DNA of 64,000 nucleotides. It comes from Crossiella sp. SN42. GTDB taxonomy: Bacteria; Actinomycetota; Actinomycetes; Mycobacteriales; Pseudonocardiaceae. The DNA lies in the NCBI RefSeq assembly GCF_023897065.1, contig NZ_JAMHIV010000002.1, positions 248,001-312,000 of the forward strand, given 5' to 3'. The position numbers were made by a program, and so were the translations under genes. The notes below the pieces were generated by a model, which saw only the letters and a list, made by a program, of their open reading frames with translations, did not search any database and had not been told where the DNA came from. Below are positions 33,087 to 43,494 of the stretch, in pieces. Numbering within the stretch: position 1 is the stretch's first letter; the number at the start of each line of letters is the position of its first letter.

Positions 33087-36000
33087 CTAAGCGCTGACCG
33101 CGATACCGGGCAGGGCCTTGATCTCGCCCATGAACGCCGGGGTGAGCTTGATCGGGTAGTCGTCCACCGCCATCATCACGGCCTCGCGCCGGAACATCAG
33201 CTTGAGGTGCACCGGGGTGTCGCCCTTGTGCATGGACAGCGTCCGCTTGAGCTCCAGCAGGACTTCCTCGTTCAGCTTCTCCGGGTTGCAGGCCAGCACG
33301 AACGGCGGGTCCATGCCCGGGTTGTTCTCCGCGTCGGCGATGTCCAGCGGGATCACCCCGCCGCCGAAGATGGACATCTTGTCCTCGCGCCAGTTCACCC
33401 TGCCCTTGATCGCCACCGCGGCGTCCTCGACCAGGTCGGCGGAGAGCACGCTGTAGCTCTTCGGGAAGAACAGCACCTCGATGGAGGCGTCCAGGTCCTC
33501 CACCGTGGCGATGGCCCACGGCTCGCCGTTCTTGTTCACCCGCCGCTCCAGACCGGAGATCATCCCGGCGATGACCACCTCGCCCTCCCTTGGCGGGTCG
33601 TTGAGCAGCTCGGCGATGGTCTTCTGCGCATTCTTGCGCAGGATCCGCTCGGCGCCGTCCAGCGGGTGCGCGGAGACGTAGAGGCCGAGCATCTCCCGCT
33701 CGAAGCCGAGCATCTGCTTGCGCGGCCACTCCTCGGCGCCGAACTTCAGGTGCGCCAGCGGGGAGGAGTCCTCGCCGGCCTCGCTGTCGTCACCGCCGCC
33801 GAAGAGGTCGAACTGGCCCATCGCCTCCTGGCGCTTGAGGCCGACCACGGCGTCCACGGCTTCCTCGTGCACCTGCATGAGGGCCAGCCGGGTGCTGCCG
33901 AAGGAGTCGAACGCGCCCGCCTTGATCAGCGACTCGATGACCCGCTTGTTGCAGCAGACCAGCTCGGACTTGTCCAGGAAGTCGGTGAAGGAGCTGTACT
34001 TCCCCTTCTTCTCCCTGGTCGTGATGATCGACTCGACCACGTTGGCGCCGACGTTGCGGATCGCGCCGAGGCCGAAGCGGATGTCGGTGCCGACCGCGGA
34101 GAAGCGCAGCGCGGACTCGTTGACATCCGGCGGCAGCACCTTGATGCCCAGGCGGCGGCACTCGGAGAGGTAGACCGCGGACTTGTCCTTGTTGTCACCG
34201 ACCGAGGTGAGCAGCGCGGCCATGTACTCGGCGCGGTAGTTCGCCTTGAGGTAGGCGGTCCAGTAGGAGACCAGGCCATAGGCGGCCGCGTGCGACTTGT
34301 TGAACGCGTAGCCGGCGAACGGGAGAATCGTGTCCCAGAGCGCCTTGACCGCCTCGTCGGAGAAGCCGTTGGCCTGCATTCCGGCGTGGAAGCCCTCGAA
34401 CTCCTTTTCCAGGACCTCCTGCTTCTTCTTGCCCATCGCCTTGCGCAGCACGTCCGCGCGGCCCATCGAATAGCCGGCCACCTTCTGCGCGATGAACATG
34501 ATCTGCTCTTGGTAGACGATCAGGCCGTAGGTCTCGGAGAGGATCTCCCGCAGCGGTTCCTCCAGCTCCGGGTGGATCGGCTTGACCTCTTGCCGCTTGT
34601 TCTTGCGGTCGGCGTAGTCGTTGTGCGCGTTCATGCCCATCGGGCCGGGGCGGTACAGCGCGCCGACCGCGACGATGTCCTCGAAGGCGTTGGGCTGCAT
34701 GCGGCGCAGCAGGTCGCGCATGGGGCCGCCGTCGAGCTGGAACACGCCGAGGGTGTCGCCGCGGCTGAGCAGCTCGTAGGTGGTCTTGTCGTCGAGGGCC
34801 AGGGTGTCCAGGTCGATGTCCTGGCCGCGGTTGGCCTTGACGTTGTCGATGGCATCGCCCATGACGGTGAGGTTGCGCAGGCCGAGGAAGTCCATCTTCA
34901 GCAGGCCGAGGTTCTCACACGACGGGTAGTCCCAGCCGGTGATGATCGAGCCGTCGTCGCGCCGCCACAGCGGGATGGACTCGATCAGCGGCTCGGAGGA
35001 CATGATCACCGCGCAGGCGTGCACACCGGCGTTGCGGATCAGGCCCTCCAGGCCGCGCGCGGTCTCGAAGATCTTGGCCACGTCCTGGTCGTTCTCGATC
35101 AGGGTGCGGACCTCGGCGGCCTCGCCGTAGCGCTCGTGCTTGGGGTTGACGATGCCGGAGAGCGGGATGTCCTTGGCCATGATCGGCGGCGGCAGCGCCT
35201 TGGAGATCTTGTCCGCGATGGCGAACCCGGGCTGCCCGTAGTGCACGCGCGCGGAGTCCTTGATGGCCGCCTTCGTCTTGATGGTGCCGAAGGTGATCAC
35301 CTGGGCGACCCGGTCGCTGCCCCACTTCTCGGTGGCGTAGCGCACCATCTCGCCGCGCCTGCGGTCGTCGAAGTCGATGTCGATATCGGGCATGGCGGTG
35401 CGCTCGGGGTTGAGGAACCGCTCGAACAGCAGGCCGTGCGGGATCGGGTCGATGTTGGTGATGCCCAGCGCGTAGGCCACCAGCGCGCCCGCGGCCGAGC
35501 CACGGCCGGGCCCGACCCGGATGCCCACCGACTTGGCGTAGGAGACCAGGTCGCCGACCACCAGGAAGTAGGCCGGGAACCCCTTGCCCGCGATCACGTT
35601 CAGCTCGAACTCGGCCCGCTCCACGTAGCCGTCCGGGATGCCCTCCGGGAAGCGGCGGTGCAGCCCCTCCATGACCTGTTTGAAGAGGAAGGACTCCTGG
35701 GTCTCGCCCTCGGGCACCGGGAAGACCGGCATCCGGTCCCGGTGCGCCCACACGTCGTCGTAGGACTCGACCATCTCCGCGATCAGCAGCGTGTTGTCAC
35801 AGGCGCCCTCGACCTGGCCGTCCCACAACTCGCGCATCTCCGCGGCCGACTTCAGGTAGTAGCCGTCGCCGTCGAACTTGAACCGGTTCGGGTCCGACAG
35901 CATCTTGCCGGACTGCACGCACAGCAACGCGGAGTGCGCGTCGGCCTGGTCCTTGGTGACGTAGTGGCTGTCGTTGGTGGCCAGCGGCGGGATGTTGAGC

Positions 36001-36632
36001 TTCTTGCCGATCTCCAGCAGCCCCTCGCGCACCCGCCGCTCGATGGACAGCCCGTGGTCCATCAGCTCGAGGAAGAAGTTCTCCGCGCCGAAGATGTCCC
36101 GGTAGTCCGCCGCCGCCTGGATCGCCTCGGCCTCGTGCCCCAGCCGCAACCGGGTCTGCACCTCGCCGGAGGGGCAGCCGGTGGTGGCGATGATCCCCTC
36201 GGCGTTCTCCGCGATGATCTCCCGGTCCATCCGGGGCTTGTAGTAGTAGCCCTCCATGGACGCCTGGCTGGACAGCCGGAACAGGTTGCGCACCCCGGTG
36301 GAGTTCTTGGCCACCATGGTCATGTGCGTGTAGGCGCCGGCGCCGGAGATGTCGTCACCGCGCTGGCCGGGATCGCCCCAGAACACCGGCTTCTTGTGGA
36401 ACCGGCTGGTCGGCGCGATGTAGGCCTCGATGCCGATGATCGGCTTGATGCCGTGCTTCTTGGCCTGCTGGTAGAACTCGTCGCCGCCGTACATGTTGCC
36501 GTGGTCGGTCATGCCCACCGCGGGCATCTCCAACCGCGCCGCCTCCGCGAACAACGGAGCGATCTTGGCCGCCCCGTCGAGCATGGAGTACTCGGTGTGC
36601 ACATGCAGGTGGACGAATGAGTCGCCAGACAC
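33087..36632 (-). CDS. dnaE: DNA polymerase III alpha subunit
   Basis: The replicative polymerase catalytic subunit, 1181 residues, type DnaE1. The N-terminal PHP domain has '[16 protein letters not shown]' and '[15 protein letters not shown]'. The palm has '[16 protein letters not shown]' and the catalytic acidic cluster '[15 protein letters not shown]'. Then come '[14 protein letters not shown]'-type fingers ('[23 protein letters not shown]'), a helix-hairpin-helix region and the OB domain '[29 protein letters not shown]'. The GTG start has GGGAGGT 8 nt upstream. It is not part of the M. tuberculosis-like gene order at this place. Confidence 0.97.
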   Translation of the reverse strand: MSGDSFVHLHVHTEYSMLDGAAKIAPLFAEAARLEMPAVGMTDHGNMYGGDEFYQQAKKHGIKPIIGIEAYIAPTSRFHKKPVFWGDPGQRGDDISGAGAYTHMTMVAKNSTGVRNLFRLSSQASMEGYYYKPRMDREIIAENAEGIIATTGCPSGEVQTRLRLGHEAEAIQAAADYRDIFGAENFFLELMDHGLSIERRVREGLLEIGKKLNIPPLATNDSHYVTKDQADAHSALLCVQSGKMLSDPNRFKFDGDGYYLKSAAEMRELWDGQVEGACDNTLLIAEMVESYDDVWAHRDRMPVFPVPEGETQESFLFKQVMEGLHRRFPEGIPDGYVERAEFELNVIAGKGFPAYFLVVGDLVSYAKSVGIRVGPGRGSAAGALVAYALGITNIDPIPHGLLFERFLNPERTAMPDIDIDFDDRRRGEMVRYATEKWGSDRVAQVITFGTIKTKAAIKDSARVHYGQPGFAIADKISKALPPPIMAKDIPLSGIVNPKHERYGEAAEVRTLIENDQDVAKIFETARGLEGLIRNAGVHACAVIMSSEPLIESIPLWRRDDGSIITGWDYPSCENLGLLKMDFLGLRNLTVMGDAIDNVKANRGQDIDLDTLALDDKTTYELLSRGDTLGVFQLDGGPMRDLLRRMQPNAFEDIVAVGALYRPGPMGMNAHNDYADRKNKRQEVKPIHPELEEPLREILSETYGLIVYQEQIMFIAQKVAGYSMGRADVLRKAMGKKKQEVLEKEFEGFHAGMQANGFSDEAVKALWDTILPFAGYAFNKSHAAAYGLVSYWTAYLKANYRAEYMAALLTSVGDNKDKSAVYLSECRRLGIKVLPPDVNESALRFSAVGTDIRFGLGAIRNVGANVVESIITTREKKGKYSSFTDFLDKSELVCCNKRVIESLIKAGAFDSFGSTRLALMQVHEEAVDAVVGLKRQEAMGQFDLFGGGDDSEAGEDSSPLAHLKFGAEEWPRKQMLGFEREMLGLYVSAHPLDGAERILRKNAQKTIAELLNDPPREGEVVIAGMISGLERRVNKNGEPWAIATVEDLDASIEVLFFPKSYSVLSADLVEDAAVAIKGRVNWREDKMSIFGGGVIPLDIADAENNPGMDPPFVLACNPEKLNEEVLLELKRTLSMHKGDTPVHLKLMFRREAVMMAVDDYPIKLTPAFMGEIKALPGIAVSA

Positions 36633-36741
36633 CGGCCAGGACCTCCCCGGACTACAAGATCATCGACGGGGTGCGCCCCGCCGGACTGCGATCCCATCAT
36701 GCTCGGCCCTGGAGGACAAATCTCGTTGAAACGCCGTGGTT

Positions 36742-37947
36742 TCAGCGCGTGAGCAGGGCGATGCACTCCATGTGATGAGTCATCGGGAAGGCGTCGAAGG
36801 CCCGCAGCTCCCGGAGCTCGTACCCCTGCCCCCGGAACAACCCGACATCCCGCGCCAGCGCCGCCGGATCACACGCCACGTGCACCACCCGCGACGGCCC
36901 GGCCTCGGCCACCGCCGCCACCACGTCCTTGCCCGCGCCCTTGCGCGGCGGGTCCAGCACCACCACGTCCGGCCGCTCCGCCCGCAGCTCCGCCGACCCC
37001 AGCACCCGCTCCACCCGGCCCACCCGCAACCGCACCTGCGGCAGATCCACCAGGTTCGCCGTGCCGTCCACCACCGCCCGCTTCGAGGACTCGATCGCCA
37101 GCACCGAGCCCGTCGGCCCGACCTGCCTGGCCAGCACCGCGGCGAACAGCCCGACCCCGCCGTAGAGGTCCCAGGCTGTGCCGCCCACCGGCGCCTGGGC
37201 CCACTCCTCGACGACCCCGGCGAAGGTGTCCGCGGCCGCGGGGTGCACCTGCCAGAAGCCGCCGGCGGCCAGGCGCCAGTCGCGGCCGGCGGCGTGTTCG
37301 TGGGCCAGGCCGTCGCCGGCCATGATCCGCGGTGGGCGGTCCTTGCGGATCTCGGCCACGTGCACCTGGCCCGCGCCGTCCTTGGCCACCTCCAGCTCGG
37401 TGCCCGGTTTCCAGCTGCGGCTGAGCACGCCCTCCAGCGCGCCGGGCGCCGCGATCGGGCAGTCCCGCAGCGGGATCACCCGGTGGCTGCGGTGCGCACG
37501 CAGGCCGGCGCGGCCGCCGCTGCCCACCGCGAGGCGGACCCGGGTGCGCCAGTCCAGCATGCCGCCGGGGAGCTCCTCGACGGTGACCTGCCGGTCCAGG
37601 CCCGCGATCCGCTTGAGCTGCTCCATCACCACGGTGGCCTTGAGCTCGCGCTGGGCGGCGGGGCTGGCGTGCTGCCAGTCGCAGCCGCCGCACTCGCCGG
37701 GCGCGGCCAGCGGGCAGGGCGGGGTGACCCGGTCCGGCGACGGGATGTGCACGGTGACCGCGTCGGCCCGGCAGAACGAGCCGCCGTTGTCCTCGGTGAC
37801 GTGGACCAGGGCCTTCTCCCCCGGCAGCGCGTGCCGGACGAAGAGCACCCTGCCCTCGTGCCGGGCGACGCAGTGGCCGCCGTGCGCCACCGGGCCGATC
37901 TCGACTTCCAGCGTGCGACCGGTCCAGTCCAGGCGGTCCTGACTCAC
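36742..37947 (-). CDS. TrmA/RlmD-type RNA (uracil-C5) methyltransferase
   Basis: SAM-dependent methyltransferase of the 23S rRNA/tRNA m5U family, 401 residues. An N-terminal TRAM domain ('TLEVEIGPVAHGGHCVARHEGRVLFVRHALPGE') is followed by an iron-sulfur cysteine set ('PCPLAAPGECGGCDWQH'), SAM motifs 'DLYGGVGLFAAVLA' and 'LDPPRKGAGKDV', and the catalytic cysteine in 'VVHVACDPAALARDV'. The GTG start overlaps the stop of the permease gene (GTGA, 37944–37947). Counterpart of Rv2689c. The exact target uridine is not evident. Confidence 0.9.
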   Translation of the reverse strand: MSQDRLDWTGRTLEVEIGPVAHGGHCVARHEGRVLFVRHALPGEKALVHVTEDNGGSFCRADAVTVHIPSPDRVTPPCPLAAPGECGGCDWQHASPAAQRELKATVVMEQLKRIAGLDRQVTVEELPGGMLDWRTRVRLAVGSGGRAGLRAHRSHRVIPLRDCPIAAPGALEGVLSRSWKPGTELEVAKDGAGQVHVAEIRKDRPPRIMAGDGLAHEHAAGRDWRLAAGGFWQVHPAAADTFAGVVEEWAQAPVGGTAWDLYGGVGLFAAVLARQVGPTGSVLAIESSKRAVVDGTANLVDLPQVRLRVGRVERVLGSAELRAERPDVVVLDPPRKGAGKDVVAAVAEAGPSRVVHVACDPAALARDVGLFRGQGYELRELRAFDAFPMTHHMECIALLTR

Positions 37948-40004
37948 TTCTTGGCTTCCGCCTTCTTCTCGGCCTTCATGCGCCGCTCTTCGGCGGCCTT
38001 GCGTGCGGCGTGCACCGGGTCGAAGCCACGGCGGATCGCGCCGGGGGTGACCACCGGCGCCTCCTTGACCCTGCGCTGCGAGGACGCCAGCTGCCAGGGC
38101 ACCGAGACCACCATGACGCCCGGCTGGAACAGCAGCCTGCCCTTCAGGCGCAGCGCGCTCTGGTTGTGCAGCAGGTGCTCCCACCAGCGGCCCACCACGT
38201 ACTCCGGGATGAACACGGTCACCACGTCGCGCGGGTTGCTGCTGCGGATCCGCTTCACGTAGTCCAGCACCGGCTTGGTGATCTCGCGGTAGGGCGACTC
38301 GACCACCTTCAGCGGCACCGGCAGGTCCTGCCGCTCCCAGTCGGTGACCAGCCGCCGGGTGTCGGTGTCGTCCACGTTCACCGTGACCGCCTCCAGCACG
38401 TCCGGCCGGGTGGCCCTGGCGAAGCTGATCGCGCGCATGGTCGGCATGTGCAGCTTGGAGACCAGCACCACCGCGTGGTTGCGCGCGGGCAGGGTGTGCG
38501 AGCGGTCGCTCTCGGCCGCCTCCAGCTCCTGCGCCACGTGGTCGTAGTGCCTGCGGATACCGGTCATCAGCGCGAACACCGCGGCCATCGCCGCGATCGC
38601 CACCCAGGCGCCGAGGGTGAACTTGGTGATCAGCACCACGATCAGCACCACGCCGGTCATCACCATGCCGAAGCCGCTGATCAGCCGGGACCGCTTGAGC
38701 CGGGTGACGATCGCGGTGTCCTGCTCGCCGCGCAGCAGCCGGTTCCAGTGCCGGACCATGCCGGCCTGGCTGAGGGTGAAGGAGACGAACACGCCCACGG
38801 TGTAGAGCGGGATCAGCCTGCCCACCTCGGCCTCGTACAGGATGACCAGCAGGATGGCGAACCCGGCGAGGAAGACGATGCCGTTGGAGAAGGCCAGCCG
38901 GTCGCCGCGGGTGTGCAGCTGGCGCGGCAGGTAGCGGTCCTGGGCCAGGATCGAGCCGAGCACCGGGAAGCCGTTGAACGCGGTGTTCGCGGCCAGCACC
39001 AGGATCAGCGCGGTGACCGCGGCGATGAACACCGCGCCCACCGGGAAGCCGTCGAAGACCGCGTTGGCGATCTGCACCACCATGGTCTTCTGGTGGTAGC
39101 CCTCCGGCGCGCCGACCAGCTGCGTCTCCGGGTGCTCGGCGATCTTGACCCCGGTCAGCTGGGCCAGCGTGACCAGGCCCATCAGCATGATCACCGCGAT
39201 CAGGCCCATCATCAGCAGCGTGGTGGCCGCGTTGCGCGACTTCGGCTTGCGGAAGGCGGGCACCCCGTTGCTGATCGCCTCCACCCCGGTCAGCGCGGCG
39301 CAGCCCTGGGTGAACGAGCGCAGCACGATCATGGCCAGCGCCAGGCCCATCAGCTCGTCGTGCTCGGCGTTCAGGGTGAACCCGGCGCTCTCCGCGCGCA
39401 TCGGCTCGTCCAGCACGAACCCGCGCACAAGACCGAACACGATCATCAGGATCATGCCGATCATGAACGCGTAGGTCGGGATGGCGAAGGCGCTGCCGGA
39501 CTCCCGGATGCCGCGCAGGTTGACCGCGGTGAGCAGCACGATGGCCACCACCGCGAAGATCACCTTGTGCTCGGCCACGTAGGGGATCAGCGAGCCGATG
39601 TTGGCCATCGCCGAGGAGATCGACACCGCCACGGTGAGGATGTAGTCCACCAGCAGCGCGCTGCCCACGGTCAGGCCGCCGTAGCGGCCCAGGTTCGCGT
39701 TGGCGATCTCGTAGTCGCCGCCGCCGGAGGGGTAGGCGTGCACGTTCTGCCGGTAGCTGAAGACGACGGTCAGCATGACCACCGCGACCGCGACCCCGAT
39801 CCACGGCGCGAACACGTAACCCGAGATCCCGGCCACGGAGAGCACCAGGAAGATCTCCTCCGGCGCGTAGGCCACCGAGGAGAGCGCGTCGGAGGCGAAC
39901 ACCGGCAGCGCGATGCGCTTGGGCAGCAGCGTGTGGGAGAGCCGGTCACTGCGGAACGGCCGCCCCACCAGGAGGCGTTTGGCCGCGGTGGCGAACTTGG
40001 ACAC
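37944..40004 (-). CDS. APC family permease with large cytoplasmic C-terminus
   Basis: 686 residues, counterpart of Rv2690c. The N-terminal ~450 residues form about 12 membrane segments, including 'LPVFASDALSSVAYAPEEIFLVLS', 'YPSGGGDYEIANANLG' and 'LTGVEAISNGVPAFRKPKSRNAATTL'. The C-terminal ~230 residues are soluble ('VVLVSKLHMPTMRAISFARATRPDVLEAVTVN') with a USP/KUP-like look and a Lys/Ala end. It is divergent from the two TrkA-type genes, and a role in K+ or amino acid transport regulated by them is likely (inference). The GTG at 40004 sits 7 nt after TACGCT, so it is probably leaderless. Confidence 0.88.
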   Translation of the reverse strand: MSKFATAAKRLLVGRPFRSDRLSHTLLPKRIALPVFASDALSSVAYAPEEIFLVLSVAGISGYVFAPWIGVAVAVVMLTVVFSYRQNVHAYPSGGGDYEIANANLGRYGGLTVGSALLVDYILTVAVSISSAMANIGSLIPYVAEHKVIFAVVAIVLLTAVNLRGIRESGSAFAIPTYAFMIGMILMIVFGLVRGFVLDEPMRAESAGFTLNAEHDELMGLALAMIVLRSFTQGCAALTGVEAISNGVPAFRKPKSRNAATTLLMMGLIAVIMLMGLVTLAQLTGVKIAEHPETQLVGAPEGYHQKTMVVQIANAVFDGFPVGAVFIAAVTALILVLAANTAFNGFPVLGSILAQDRYLPRQLHTRGDRLAFSNGIVFLAGFAILLVILYEAEVGRLIPLYTVGVFVSFTLSQAGMVRHWNRLLRGEQDTAIVTRLKRSRLISGFGMVMTGVVLIVVLITKFTLGAWVAIAAMAAVFALMTGIRRHYDHVAQELEAAESDRSHTLPARNHAVVLVSKLHMPTMRAISFARATRPDVLEAVTVNVDDTDTRRLVTDWERQDLPVPLKVVESPYREITKPVLDYVKRIRSSNPRDVVTVFIPEYVVGRWWEHLLHNQSALRLKGRLLFQPGVMVVSVPWQLASSQRRVKEAPVVTPGAIRRGFDPVHAARKAAEERRMKAEKKAEAKK

Positions 40005-40142
40005 GGAGGGCAGCGTAGAGGGACCGCGTGAACCGGGGCTGGCCAGCCGTCGGTATGTTGGGAATGTCTGGACACAGGTCGCGGCCATCCCCCGAATGGG
40101 GGAAGGTTAGGGTGCACGGTTCGTGCTTGGAGGAGGAACTTA

Positions 40143-40808
40143 GTGCACGTGGTCATCATGGGCTGCGGCCGAGTCGGATCATCGCTGGCCAAGGGCCTGG
40201 AACGGCTGGGTCACACGGTCGCGGTCGTGGACAAGAGCGTGCAGTCCTTCCGCAGGCTGGGCGGGGACTTCCACGGTCAGCAGGTGGTCGGCATCGGCTT
40301 CGACCGGCAGGTGCTGATCGAGGCGGGCATCGAGCGGGCCGGGGCCTTCGCCGCGGTCTCCAACGGCGACAACTCCAACATCATCTCCGCCAGGGTGGCC
40401 AGCGAGACCTTCGGCGTCGAGCACGTGGTCGCCCGGATCTACGACCCCAAGCGGGCCGCGGTGTACGAGCGGCTGGGCATCCCCACCGTGGCCACCGTGC
40501 CCTGGACCACCGACCGGTTCCTGCGGATGCTGCTGCCCGACGGGGTGGCCACCGCCTGGCGCGACCCCTCCGGCACGGTGGCGGTCTTCCAGCTGCCGCT
40601 GCACGAGGGCTGGGTGGGCAAGGGCGTGCGCGAGGTCGAGGCGGCCGTCGGCGCCAGGGTGGCCTTCGTGATGCGCTTCGGCACCGGCGTGCTGCCGGAC
40701 CGGGACACCGTGGTGCAGTCCGGTGACCAGATCTACGTGGCCGCGCTGTCCGGCACCGTCACCGACGTGAGCGCCGCGGCGGCGCAGGCTCCCGAGGAGA
40801 ACAACTGA
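40143..40808 (+). CDS. ceoB: TrkA-type K+ uptake regulatory protein (CeoB)
   Basis: A 221-residue RCK protein: the NAD-binding Rossmann fold 'VHVVIMGCGRVGSSLAKGLERLGHTVAVVDKS' is at 1–33, followed by a TrkA_C domain ending 'VQSGDQIYVAALSGTV'. It gates K+ channels or transporters from the cytoplasmic side in response to nucleotide binding. The GTG has GGAGGAA about 5 nt upstream. It overlaps the next gene by 1 nt (TGATG). Confidence 0.93.
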   Translation: MHVVIMGCGRVGSSLAKGLERLGHTVAVVDKSVQSFRRLGGDFHGQQVVGIGFDRQVLIEAGIERAGAFAAVSNGDNSNIISARVASETFGVEHVVARIYDPKRAAVYERLGIPTVATVPWTTDRFLRMLLPDGVATAWRDPSGTVAVFQLPLHEGWVGKGVREVEAAVGARVAFVMRFGTGVLPDRDTVVQSGDQIYVAALSGTVTDVSAAAAQAPEENN

Positions 40809-41464
40809 TGCGCGTCGCCATCGCCGGGGCCGGGGCCGTCGGCCGGTCCATCGCCCGCGAGCTGCTGGACTCCAACCACCAGGTGATGCTGATCGAGCGG
40901 GACCGCGACCACTTCGACCCGCACGCGGTCGAGCAGGCCGAGTGGGTGCACGCCGACGCCTGCGAGCTGTCCTCCCTGGAGGAGGCCGGCATGGAGCTGT
41001 GCGACGTGGTGATCGCCGCGACCGGGGACGACAAGGTCAACCTGGTGGTGGCGCTGCTGGCCAAGACCGAGTTCGCGGTGCGCCGGGTGGTGGCCAGGGT
41101 CAACGACCCGCGCAACGAGTGGCTGTTCACCGAGGCGTGGGGGGTGGACGTGGCGGTGTCCACCCCGCGGATGCTGGCCGCCATGGTCGAGGAGGCGGTC
41201 ACCGTCGGCGACCTGGTCCGGCTGCTGACCTTCCGCCAGGGCCAGGCCAACCTGGTCGAGGTCACCCTGCCCGAGGACACCCCGCTCTCCGGCCGCGCGG
41301 TCAAGGCCCTGCGCCTGCCCCGGGACGCCGCCCTGGTGACCATCCTGCGCGGCGGCCGGGTCATCGTGCCGCAGCCCGACGACACCCTGGAAGCGGGCGA
41401 CGAGCTGCTGTTCGTGGCCACCAGCGACGTGGAGAACGAGGTCCAGCAGGCCCTGCTCAGCTGA
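40808..41464 (+). CDS. ceoC: TrkA-type K+ uptake regulatory protein (CeoC)
   Basis: A 218-residue second RCK protein with 'MRVAIAGAGAVGRSIARELLDSNHQVMLIERD' and a C-terminal TrkA_C domain 'PDDTLEAGDELLFVATSDVE'. Paired with ceoB by a 1 nt overlap, suggesting a hetero-oligomeric ring. No TrkH/KtrB channel gene is nearby; the divergent APC permease is the only transporter next to it. Confidence 0.93.
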   Translation: MRVAIAGAGAVGRSIARELLDSNHQVMLIERDRDHFDPHAVEQAEWVHADACELSSLEEAGMELCDVVIAATGDDKVNLVVALLAKTEFAVRRVVARVNDPRNEWLFTEAWGVDVAVSTPRMLAAMVEEAVTVGDLVRLLTFRQGQANLVEVTLPEDTPLSGRAVKALRLPRDAALVTILRGGRVIVPQPDDTLEAGDELLFVATSDVENEVQQALLS

Positions 41465-41473
41465 CCAGGACAC

Positions 41474-41509
41474 AAGAACGGCCCCGGGTGATCTCCCGGG
41501 GCCGTTCTT
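41474..41509. terminator. Bidirectional terminator between ceoC and DUF3159 genes
   Basis: Perfect 15 bp arms AAGAACGGCCCCGGG and CCCGGGGCCGTTCTT around a 6 nt loop (TGATCT). It lies between convergent stops. Confidence 0.9.
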
Positions 41510-41519
41510 CTTGGTCTGC

Positions 41520-42233
41520 TCAGGCCGGGCTTGGTTGCGCCGGGGCGTGTTCGTCCTCGATGCGCTTGGCGCGGCGCACGGCCCAGACGGTGACCAGCAG
41601 CGCGATCGCGGTCAGCGGGTAGCCCATGGCCAGGCGGGTGATGCCCAGCAGGGTGGTCTGGTCGCCCTCGTAGAGCCAGTTCTGCACCACGAACCGGGCC
41701 GCGAACACCAGCGTCCAGAACACGGTGGCCAGGTCGTAGCCGAAGCGGGCCTTGGGGTGCTCGCGCCAGCCGAAGCCGTGGCCGTTGAGCCCGGACCAGA
41801 TGACGCCCACCAGCGGCCAGCGCACCAGCAGCGAGACCAGGAACAGGCCGCCGAAGATCAGGCTGACCCAGATGCCGTAGAGGAAGAAGCCCTTGGCCTC
41901 GCCGACCCGGTAGGCGATGAACGCGGCGATGCCGACGCCCATCACGCCCGAGATCGCGGGCATCATCTTCTCCTTGCGGACCAGGCGCCACACGCCGATC
42001 AGCACGGCCACGCCCAGGGCGCTCCAGATGGCGGGCCACATGCTGGTGGCCCAGTTGACGAAGACGAACACCGCGACCGGCACGGAGGCGGAGATGAAGC
42101 CGACCAGGCCGCCCATCTGCTCCCACATGGTCGGCATGGGCTCGACGGCGTCCTCGGCGGGTTCGACAGCCGGGGACTCGGTTTTCTCCAGCTCGGCGGA
42201 CTGACCGGCCTGCGGAGTGGTGGGTTCGCTCAT
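41520..42233 (-). CDS. DUF3159 membrane protein
   Basis: 237 residues, counterpart of Rv2693c. A Pro/Glu-rich N-terminus (~1–35) is followed by five or six membrane segments with 'MGGLVGFISASVPVAVFVFVN', 'GFFLYGIWVSLIFGGLFLVSLLVRWPLVGVIW' and 'RFVVQNWLYEGDQTTLLGITRLAMGYPLTAIALLVTVW'. Function unknown. Probably co-transcribed after the OB-fold gene, whose stop is 11 bp upstream. Confidence 0.9.
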   Translation of the reverse strand: MSEPTTPQAGQSAELEKTESPAVEPAEDAVEPMPTMWEQMGGLVGFISASVPVAVFVFVNWATSMWPAIWSALGVAVLIGVWRLVRKEKMMPAISGVMGVGIAAFIAYRVGEAKGFFLYGIWVSLIFGGLFLVSLLVRWPLVGVIWSGLNGHGFGWREHPKARFGYDLATVFWTLVFAARFVVQNWLYEGDQTTLLGITRLAMGYPLTAIALLVTVWAVRRAKRIEDEHAPAQPSPA

Positions 42234-42243
42234 ACGCTCACGA

Positions 42244-42618
42244 TCAGGAGGTGGTCTGTAGCTCGTAGTACGGGTTGTAGAGCACTTTACGCCCGTCCCG
42301 CACCGCGATCCGCCCCCGCGCCTTGATCGTGCGTCCCGGCTCGATACCGGGGATGCGGCGCCTGCCGAGCCACACCAGGGTGACTCCTTCGGTGCCGTCG
42401 TACAGCTCGGCTTCCAGGGTCGCCACCGCGTCGCGCGGGCACAGCTCGACGCTGCGCAGCCGCCCCAGCACGGTGACCTCCTCGCCGGATCGGCAGTCGC
42501 ACGCCTTCACGGCGCCCTGTGCCTCGGCTTTTCGGGACAGGTCGTCGGCGTCCAGCTCGCTGACGTCACTCGTCAGCCTGCGGACCATTCGCCGCCAGTA
42601 GCCCCCGGTGCCACTCAT
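42244..42618 (-). CDS. OB-fold nucleic acid-binding protein
   Basis: 124 residues, counterpart of Rv2694c. After a helical N-terminus ('GGYWRRMVRRLTSDVSELDADDL') the OB fold reads 'GEEVTVLGRLRSVELCP...LEAELYDGTEGVTLVWLGRRRIPGIEPGRTIKARGRIAVRDGRKVLYNPYYEL'. It resembles RecG-type wedge or tRNA-anticodon OB domains. The ATG at 42618 has GGGGAG 7 nt upstream; an in-frame ATG at 42633 lacks a ribosome site. Confidence 0.87.
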   Translation of the reverse strand: MSGTGGYWRRMVRRLTSDVSELDADDLSRKAEAQGAVKACDCRSGEEVTVLGRLRSVELCPRDAVATLEAELYDGTEGVTLVWLGRRRIPGIEPGRTIKARGRIAVRDGRKVLYNPYYELQTTS

Positions 42619-42811
42619 TCCGGCGCTCCCCATACGAAAGGGGCCCTCGGTTGTGGCCCCGTTTATCGCCAGAGTAACCATCTGGGGGTGGTTTTACTCC
42701 AGCTGGTTTGACCGGCGGTTTCACCGTTTAGAACGCCCCAGAAGGGGACAAAGTTCCCGGTCTGTCAGGCCTGTTCGGCGGGGGTGTGCTTGGGCACAGC
42801 AGGCCAGATCA

Positions 42812-42839
42812 CACCCGGGTCCGGAGCCGAACCCGGGTG
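42812..42839 (-). terminator. Hairpin downstream of the DUF3710 gene
   Basis: Arms CACCCGGGT (42812–42820) and ACCCGGGTG (42831–42839) with further CCGG/CCG pairing in the loop. It lies 10 bp after the DUF3710 stop. Confidence 0.6.
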
Positions 42840-42848
42840 CGCTGTTCT

Positions 42849-43490
42849 CTAGCCCTGTTCCTGGGCGAGGTGCTTGGCGATCGCCTCCGGCAGCTCCACC
42901 GGCAGCGGCGTGCGCACCGGCATCGGCTGGTCGCCCCGGACCACCACGGTGCCGCGCACGATCTCGCGCAGCGCCTCACCCGCGGCGGCGGACTGCTCGG
43001 CGGAGGAGGCGGCCACCGCGCGCAGCATCCAGCGCGGCCCGTCCACCCCGACGAAGCGCAGCGACATCTCCGGCGAGGAGGCCACCAGCTCGGTGCCCCA
43101 GTCGCCGCCCTCCAGCACCACCCTGGCGCCGTCGCCGCGCAGCTGCTCGGCCAGCTCCTTGCTGACCTCCTGCCACAACCCACCCGATCGGGGGGCGGCG
43201 AAGGCGCTCACGGTGAGCCTGGCCACCGGGGTCACCAGGTGCACGGCCTGCACCGCGCCCTCCGGCGCCACCTCGACCTGGAGCTGGGTGCCGTCGGGCA
43301 CCGGCACCCGGACCGAGCCCAGGTCGAGCCGGGACACCTGGTCGGCGGGCGCTTCCTTCTCGTCGTAGGGCCCGTCGAAGCCGTCCTCGGCAGGCAGGTC
43401 GTCGTGCTCGCCGCCCTGCCCCGCGCCGAGGGCGTGCCCCTGCTCGCCTGCCGCCTTGCGCCGCTTGCCGCGACGCCCGAACCCGAACAT
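42849..43490 (-). CDS. DUF3710 family protein
   Basis: 213 residues, counterpart of Rv2696c. A basic N-terminus ('MFGFGRRGKRRKAAGEQG') is followed by an acidic linker and a compact domain with 'VRVPVPDGTQLQVEVAPEGAVQAVHLVTPVARLTVSAFAAPRSGGLW' and 'LRFVGVDGPRWMLRAV'. It is cytoplasmic, function unknown. It follows dut with a 4 bp gap, so it is in an operon with it. Confidence 0.88.
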   Translation of the reverse strand: MFGFGRRGKRRKAAGEQGHALGAGQGGEHDDLPAEDGFDGPYDEKEAPADQVSRLDLGSVRVPVPDGTQLQVEVAPEGAVQAVHLVTPVARLTVSAFAAPRSGGLWQEVSKELAEQLRGDGARVVLEGGDWGTELVASSPEMSLRFVGVDGPRWMLRAVAASSAEQSAAAGEALREIVRGTVVVRGDQPMPVRTPLPVELPEAIAKHLAQEQG

Positions 43491-43494
43491 CCCC

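Noticed and set aside
32944-33729. A frame overlapping the dnaE 3' end and the dxs–dnaE gap
   Set aside because: It is out of frame with dnaE on the same strand, has no family motif, and covers a hairpin that fits a terminator.
33207-36620. A 1137-residue open frame on the + strand opposite dnaE
   Set aside because: High GC at third codon positions keeps antisense frames open. The predicted protein is low-complexity His/Arg/Asp-rich and the opposite strand has full DnaE motifs.
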